DNA from: Candidatus Woesearchaeota archaeon
GTDB lineage: Archaea > Nanobdellota > Nanobdellia > Woesearchaeales > GW2011-AR9
Reading direction: 5' to 3'
Assembly (NCBI GenBank): GCA_016213985.1
Contig: JACRPJ010000003.1
Span: 1 to 8,125, forward strand
Length of the DNA stretch: 8,125 bases
Part shown: one piece after another, positions 5,016 to 8,125 of the stretch
Layout of the letters: each line of letters starts with the position of its first letter
How positions within the stretch are numbered: position 1 is the stretch's first letter
Translations under genes and position numbers: made by a program
Notes under the pieces: model-generated
The model's input: the letters and a program-made list of their open reading frames with translations, nothing else
What the model was told of the DNA's origin: nothing
Database searches by the model: none

Positions 5016-6066
5016 TTATTGAGGACTTTGAATAACCTCTATTTTCTATCTTTAGATCAAAGCACACTCTAAACACTCTTGGACTAAACTGCCCACACTT
5101 TACTGCTCGCAATATCTTTACTGGACACATTAATTTTACACACCTATTCTTAATCTTCTTCTTTTCTGACTCAATTTCTCCTTCCCCCAAGAATGCATAT
5201 AGATGAATAAGCGTTCCTTTCTTAGCTACCAACAGAGCCATATCTAAGAATTCCCCTCCAGTCTTAGGGAGAGGCATGATAATGCGATCAAATCGCTTCT
5301 TAGATAATAATTTTGGAACCAAAGAGCGTACCTCTCCTTCATAAACGATCACTTTATGCTGGAAATTATTCAGAGCAATATTTTTTAGGGCTAATTGATG
5401 AGCAAAAGGATTAATTTCAATACCATAAATCATCTTAGCTGGGGAATTCTCAGCCAAAACCAACTGATAAGGAGCTACGCCAGAAAACATTACCAGGACT
5501 TCTTCCCCGGATTTTACCTGCTGCGCAATCCTTAAGCGTTCGTGAGCTAATCTTGCGGAGAAGTAAGTTTCCTCCAAATTCACCCACATCTTCACCCCAT
5601 TTTCTGTATGAATAGTTTCCTTTTGGTCCTTCCCGGCTAATACTTTTACTTTTCGTGTACGATATATACCAGAATGAAGTTCATCTTTCTTAACAACGGT
5701 TTCAATATTTTTGTTTGATAGAAGGTATGCTTCAGCGATTATTTTATCTTTATGCTGTAATTCTTCCGGTATTTCTAAAATCATAATTTTACCAATAATC
5801 TCTTGGGATTTAGGGATAAGCGCCATTTCCTTTTTAGTCAATTTCCTTTTTAGCAACTCTTTGATAGTAGGCGGCCTGAATTTTAGAGGAAAAGAAAACC
5901 TAACCTCAACTACTTTTGCTCCCGGCACCCTAGTCTTCTTAATCAATGGGAAATACATTTCACCCAACTCTTTCACAGGGAAATAATTTGGATCAATCAA
6001 ATGATTCCTAATTAGGTACTCTCTTACTTTCTGGGCATTCTTCAATTCTGTGGAAGCGGCAAGCAT
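4999..6066 (-). CDS. trm5: tRNA (guanine-N1)-methyltransferase, Trm5 family
   Basis: 355-residue SAM-dependent enzyme that methylates N1 of G37 beside the anticodon, preventing +1 frameshifting; some archaeal Trm5 paralogues also act in wyosine synthesis. Visible parts: an N-terminal D1-type domain (about 1-60), a linker domain, then the Trm5-specific YFSARLAHERLRIA (168-181), SAM-binding motif I VMFSGVAPY (192-200, family usually D-x-F-x-G-V-G-P-F), the acidic strand end EINPFA (217-222), and MPLPKTGGEFLD (264-275) in place of the NPPY/NLP motif. Motif I has Val and Ala where Asp and the second Gly are common, a mild deviation. The ATG at 6066 is chosen: a TATA box sits 26.5 bases upstream, and the extra 15 residues from an ATG at 6111 would be a false signal-peptide-like stretch encoded by the promoter. 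It lies downstream of FEN1 on the same strand, 117 bases apart, with its own promoter. Confidence 0.88.
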   Translation of the reverse strand: MLAASTELKNAQKVREYLIRNHLIDPNYFPVKELGEMYFPLIKKTRVPGAKVVEVRFSFPLKFRPPTIKELLKRKLTKKEMALIPKSQEIIGKIMILEIPEELQHKDKIIAEAYLLSNKNIETVVKKDELHSGIYRTRKVKVLAGKDQKETIHTENGVKMWVNLEETYFSARLAHERLRIAQQVKSGEEVLVMFSGVAPYQLVLAENSPAKMIYGIEINPFAHQLALKNIALNNFQHKVIVYEGEVRSLVPKLLSKKRFDRIIMPLPKTGGEFLDMALLVAKKGTLIHLYAFLGEGEIESEKKKIKNRCVKLMCPVKILRAVKCGQFSPRVFRVCFDLKIENRGYSKSSIINEKQ

Positions 6067-6088
6067 AAATGGAAGAACAAAGATAAAG

Positions 6089-6096
6089 ATTAAAAA
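6089..6096 (-). promoter_or_regulatory. TATA box of trm5
   Basis: The minus strand reads CTTTTTAAT, centred about 26.5 bases before the ATG at 6066, implying a leaderless message. It lies inside the alternative N-terminal extension, which argues against that longer protein. Confidence 0.5.
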
Positions 6097-6183
6097 GCTT
6101 TCCCTTACCATAAACTACTAAAATAAAGTCGCTTCCTAGGAGAAAGGGATGAAAACTATGGAGAAGGTAATTTTTTCTTATTT

Positions 6184-7221
6184 TCAGAAAAAGTGGCTTA
6201 ATCCTTTCTGAGCGGGGGTTTGCTTCTCTCTGATTAATTTATCTAACTTCACTTTTACTCTCTCTTCACCGAAATCATGCTTCTCTACCAATAACCTCAG
6301 AACTTCTTTCTCATTTACTTCTTTCCATTCCAACTTATATTCGTCTGTCACCGGAATATGCTTTATTGTGTCAAAAATTTCCTTCCAAGGCAAATCAGCA
6401 TACTGCTTTTCCCACTCCACGCGTCTAAAGATCTCCTCAAATTTATGTCCGTGCTCTTTTAACAGTTTTAAAGCAGTTTTTGGCCCAATGCCTTTCATGC
6501 CTCCTGGATTATAATCCGTGCCTACCAAAATGGCCAACACGATTAATTGATCCAAATCCAACTTGAGGTTAGCCAAGACTTCCGAAAGGGAGATTACTTC
6601 CGGACTTACTTTTTCGTAGGCAAACTTCCCGGTTCGCTTCCTCCTTCCCTCGATAGAAAGATTTCTTACCAATAATGGACAGCCAAAAATCAGATTGTCA
6701 TAATCCTGAGAAACAGAAGCATAGGCCCTTCCTTGCTTTACCATTGCGGCAGTTTGAGCCTCTCCTTCCGAAGGAGCTTGAACGATCGGACAGCCTAAAG
6801 CAGTAATCAATTTCCTCGCTTCTTCCCGCATTTCTGAGGTAAGAACCGCTGCCCTAGAAGCGTATTTACGCATTGCTTCTATATCCTCTATTTCTTTTGC
6901 TTCTTTTAATTTAAGAGAAGCTTCTACCTTGATTTGGGCTCTCTTCTCCCATGTCTTTAGCTTAATCTCCGGAGCCTTGCCATCAAACACAAATACCAGT
7001 TTAAGACCTTCTTCCATCAGTGAAGTAGCACGATAGAATAAACCGATTAGATGAGAGGTTACCCTTCCGTGCTTATCAGTTAAAGCCGAGCCGTCCGGAG
7101 CTCGGATAGTGGTAAGAAATTGGTATAACAGGTTCATGGAATCTATCGCTAGAACCTTACCATTAAGATCTTGAATGGAAATCTCTTTTTTTACGATTAA
7201 ATCTTTGAATTGCAGACCCAT
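6184..7221 (-). CDS. fen: Flap endonuclease 1 (FEN1/XPG family)
   Basis: 345-residue structure-specific nuclease that removes 5' flaps during Okazaki-fragment maturation and repair, acting with PCNA and ligase. All catalytic carboxylates are in register: D27 (AIDSMN), D80 (VFDGK), E152 and E154 (PSEGEAQ), D173 and D175 (SQDYD), and D236 (VGTDYN). The N domain occupies about 1-105 and the I domain about 115-255, followed by the helix-hairpin-helix KGIGPKTALKLL (243-254). The last eight residues, QKGLSHFF (338-345), form a textbook PCNA-interacting QxxLxxFF box. The length fits archaeal FEN1 (about 325-345). The start MGLQFKDL matches the family, where G2 must be exposed. A TATA box lies 27.5 bases upstream; a GAGGT with a four-base spacer is also present, so the message may be leaderless or have a very short leader. 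It is divergent from the HTH_10 gene. Confidence 0.97.
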   Translation of the reverse strand: MGLQFKDLIVKKEISIQDLNGKVLAIDSMNLLYQFLTTIRAPDGSALTDKHGRVTSHLIGLFYRATSLMEEGLKLVFVFDGKAPEIKLKTWEKRAQIKVEASLKLKEAKEIEDIEAMRKYASRAAVLTSEMREEARKLITALGCPIVQAPSEGEAQTAAMVKQGRAYASVSQDYDNLIFGCPLLVRNLSIEGRRKRTGKFAYEKVSPEVISLSEVLANLKLDLDQLIVLAILVGTDYNPGGMKGIGPKTALKLLKEHGHKFEEIFRRVEWEKQYADLPWKEIFDTIKHIPVTDEYKLEWKEVNEKEVLRLLVEKHDFGEERVKVKLDKLIREKQTPAQKGLSHFF

Positions 7222-7244
7222 AACTACCTCAAAGAAAGAGAAAC

Positions 7245-7252
7245 TTATTAAA
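7245..7252 (-). promoter_or_regulatory. TATA box of fen
   Basis: TTTAATAA on the minus strand, 27.5 bases upstream of the ATG at 7221, preceded by an A/G-rich BRE-like stretch. The GAGGT SD-like site (7230-7226) would be transcribed only if initiation starts slightly further upstream than usual. Confidence 0.5.
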
Positions 7253-7277
7253 CCTTTTCCAGATTAGAGGGAGCAAA

Positions 7278-7285
7278 ATATAAAT
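7278..7285 (+). promoter_or_regulatory. TATA box of the HTH_10 regulator gene
   Basis: ATATAAAT after GCAAAA, centred about 28.5 bases upstream of the ATG at 7310 and only about 19.5 from the ATG at 7301. The spacing favours the second ATG. It lies back to back with the fen promoter, the two boxes about 33 bases apart. Confidence 0.5.
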
Positions 7286-7309
7286 AGAAAGAGTACATAC
7301 ATGTTTGCT

Positions 7310-7960
7310 ATGTGGATAGCTAAGATAAAATATAAGCATGATTGTATTCTTGGGAATAGGTGCAAAAAATTTAAAGTTACTTTACAGTCACTCGTTTTTT
7401 CAGTCTTTAAAGATAAGGGAAAAGTGATCAGTTCTTCTTTAAGTTATATGGCTGGAAAAGAAAAAAACTTAAATGCTTTTATTAATGATTTGAAGAAAGA
7501 CAAAAATGTCTCTAAATTGGAACGGAAAGGACGAATCTTTTTCCTTTTGGAGAAAGCAGAGATAAAAGCAGTGAAATTTTACACTCCAAAATTAATTTTT
7601 ATTAAGCCAGTGCTGATGGATGAAGAGGGTTATGAGACATGGGAAACCGGTTCATGGAAGAAAGAAGAAGTTGCCAGGTTTGTCAATGGCGTGAAAAAGG
7701 ACATTAAACAGTTCAAATTGCTTAAGTTTCATCAAGTGAAGTTAGATGAAATTTTCTTTCCCAGATTGATGCCGAATCTAACAGAAAAGCAAAAGGAAGC
7801 GATGGAGTTAGCGATAAATGAAGGTTATTATAAACGTCAGAAAAGTATTGATTTGAGAAAATTAGCTAAACTGATGAAAGTTTCTTTGGCCACTTATCAT
7901 CAACATCTAAGAGCAGCAGAGGGAAAACTGATTCCTAGTCTTCTCTCTTATTCTAAGTAA
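7310..7960 (+). CDS. HTH_10 (bacterio-opsin activator-like) transcriptional regulator
   Basis: 216-residue predicted DNA-binding protein. The C-terminal segment from L157 to about 211 (starting LTEKQKEAMELAI, ending HQHLRAAEGKLIPSLL) matches the archaeal HTH_10 domain of Bat-type regulators: the LTxxQ opening helix, a Gly-Tyr-Tyr turn, and a recognition helix around VSLATYHQHLR. The N-terminal 150 residues form an alpha/beta region opening MWIAKIKYKHDC with a second Cys six residues on (C12, C18), as in other N-terminal ligand-sensing domains paired with HTH_10. The signal is unknown, and there is no transmembrane segment. The ATG at 7310 is preferred to 7301 from TATA spacing and because homologues of this type begin near M-W-(V/I)-A-K; the difference is only three residues. 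Its divergent placement next to fen and next to a transposon end does not suggest a target. No other known motif was recognised. Confidence 0.8.
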   Translation: MWIAKIKYKHDCILGNRCKKFKVTLQSLVFSVFKDKGKVISSSLSYMAGKEKNLNAFINDLKKDKNVSKLERKGRIFFLLEKAEIKAVKFYTPKLIFIKPVLMDEEGYETWETGSWKKEEVARFVNGVKKDIKQFKLLKFHQVKLDEIFFPRLMPNLTEKQKEAMELAINEGYYKRQKSIDLRKLAKLMKVSLATYHQHLRAAEGKLIPSLLSYSK

Positions 7961-7996
7961 AAACGTACATGTTCGGTAAAAATTGGCATTGGGCAG
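7961..7996. other. Gap between regulator stop and transposase stop; possible mobile-element end
   Basis: 36 bases between two convergent stops, containing the palindrome ACATGT. If the gene to the right is a transposase, the element's end and terminal inverted repeat should lie in or near here, but only one end is in the window so it cannot be confirmed. Confidence 0.25.
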
Positions 7997-8125
7997 TTAA
8001 TGATACATAAAGAAATCCTCCCAACGCCAAATTTTAGAGGTTTTACCCTCTAAAATCATCGGTGTTTTTCCGTTTTCTGACTTCATTAAATTGTTATAAG
8101 CTTGGTAAATATCCAAATGCCATTC
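7997..8125 (-). CDS. Probable DDE-type transposase, C-terminal 42 residues
   Basis: Partial gene entering from the right edge and ending with TAA at 7997-7999. The frame is open across the whole visible part. The peptide contains HLDIYQAYNNLM, then NGKTPMILEG, then KIWRWEDFF. The arrangement Y-x-x-x-Y/N-N followed about ten residues later by GKTP resembles the end of integrase-core transposases (IS6/IS240-like and related families read YYNFIRPH...GGKTPAE), though the usual RPH is not present. This is pattern recognition on a short fragment, so the family is uncertain; an unrelated protein cannot be excluded. If correct, an insertion sequence lies directly downstream of, and convergent with, the HTH_10 gene. 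The segment also encodes the perfect hairpin at 8031-8056. Confidence 0.5.
   Translation of the reverse strand, partial: EWHLDIYQAYNNLMKSENGKTPMILEGKTSKIWRWEDFFMYH
8031..8056. repeat. Perfect 10-bp inverted repeat inside the probable transposase end
   Basis: ATTTTAGAGG (8031-8040) and CCTCTAAAAT (8047-8056) are exact complements around the six-base loop TTTTAC. It lies within coding sequence (ILEGKTSKI). It may be a structured 3' element in the mRNA, a transposase-binding or end-related site, or chance. Confidence 0.6.

Noticed and set aside
6067..6111. Signal-peptide-like N-terminus of Trm5 from an ATG at 6111
   Set aside because: A cytoplasmic tRNA enzyme should not be exported, and the stretch coincides with the TATA box and start region of the leaderless message beginning at 6066.
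1..8125. CRISPR array, rRNA or canonical tRNA genes
   Set aside because: No regularly spaced repeats and no rRNA or cloverleaf sequence could be recognised on either strand.

Overview
The window looks like a piece of an AT-rich archaeal chromosome. The evidence is a proteasome-activating AAA+ ATPase (PAN), a flap endonuclease with a C-terminal PCNA-binding box, a Trm5-type tRNA methyltransferase, an HTH_10 (bacterio-opsin-activator type) regulator, and archaeal TATA boxes centred about 26-28 bases upstream of several start codons. Those spacings imply leaderless transcripts and were used to correct several starts. The small conserved gene set plus a bacterial-style cold-shock protein would suit a DPANN-type genome, but that placement is inference only.

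Layout. Positions 1-86 (minus) hold the first 28 codons of a ThiI-like PP-loop ATPase running off the left edge. It is divergent from a secreted transglutaminase-like gene (191-2093, plus) that is broken: at about 783-791 the frame shifts and the segment that should carry the catalytic Cys is missing, while His and Asp survive. A 374-bp gap follows, with a Lys-only-style 12-codon micro-ORF on the minus strand behind a strong Shine-Dalgarno (SD) site. PAN (2468-3691, plus) then abuts, stop to stop inside one TGATCA palindrome, a minus-strand metallo-beta-lactamase-fold hydrolase (3692-4345). The 329-bp gap 4346-4674 is rich in signals: a possible C/D-box-like RNA on the minus strand, a strong promoter on the plus strand, and a leader of about 120 bases in front of the cold-shock gene (4675-4974) whose SD is locked in a perfect 8-bp hairpin.

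On the minus strand follow Trm5 (6066-4999) and FEN1 (7221-6184), each with its own TATA box. FEN1 is divergent from an HTH_10 regulator (7310-7960, plus). The right edge (7997-8125, minus) holds the C-terminal 42 codons of what looks like a DDE-type transposase.

The genes do not form one pathway. They are information-processing and protein-turnover housekeeping genes, mostly one gene per promoter. The most interesting element is the cold-shock gene leader, which has the architecture of an RNA switch; second is the clean catalytic-core deletion in the transglutaminase gene.
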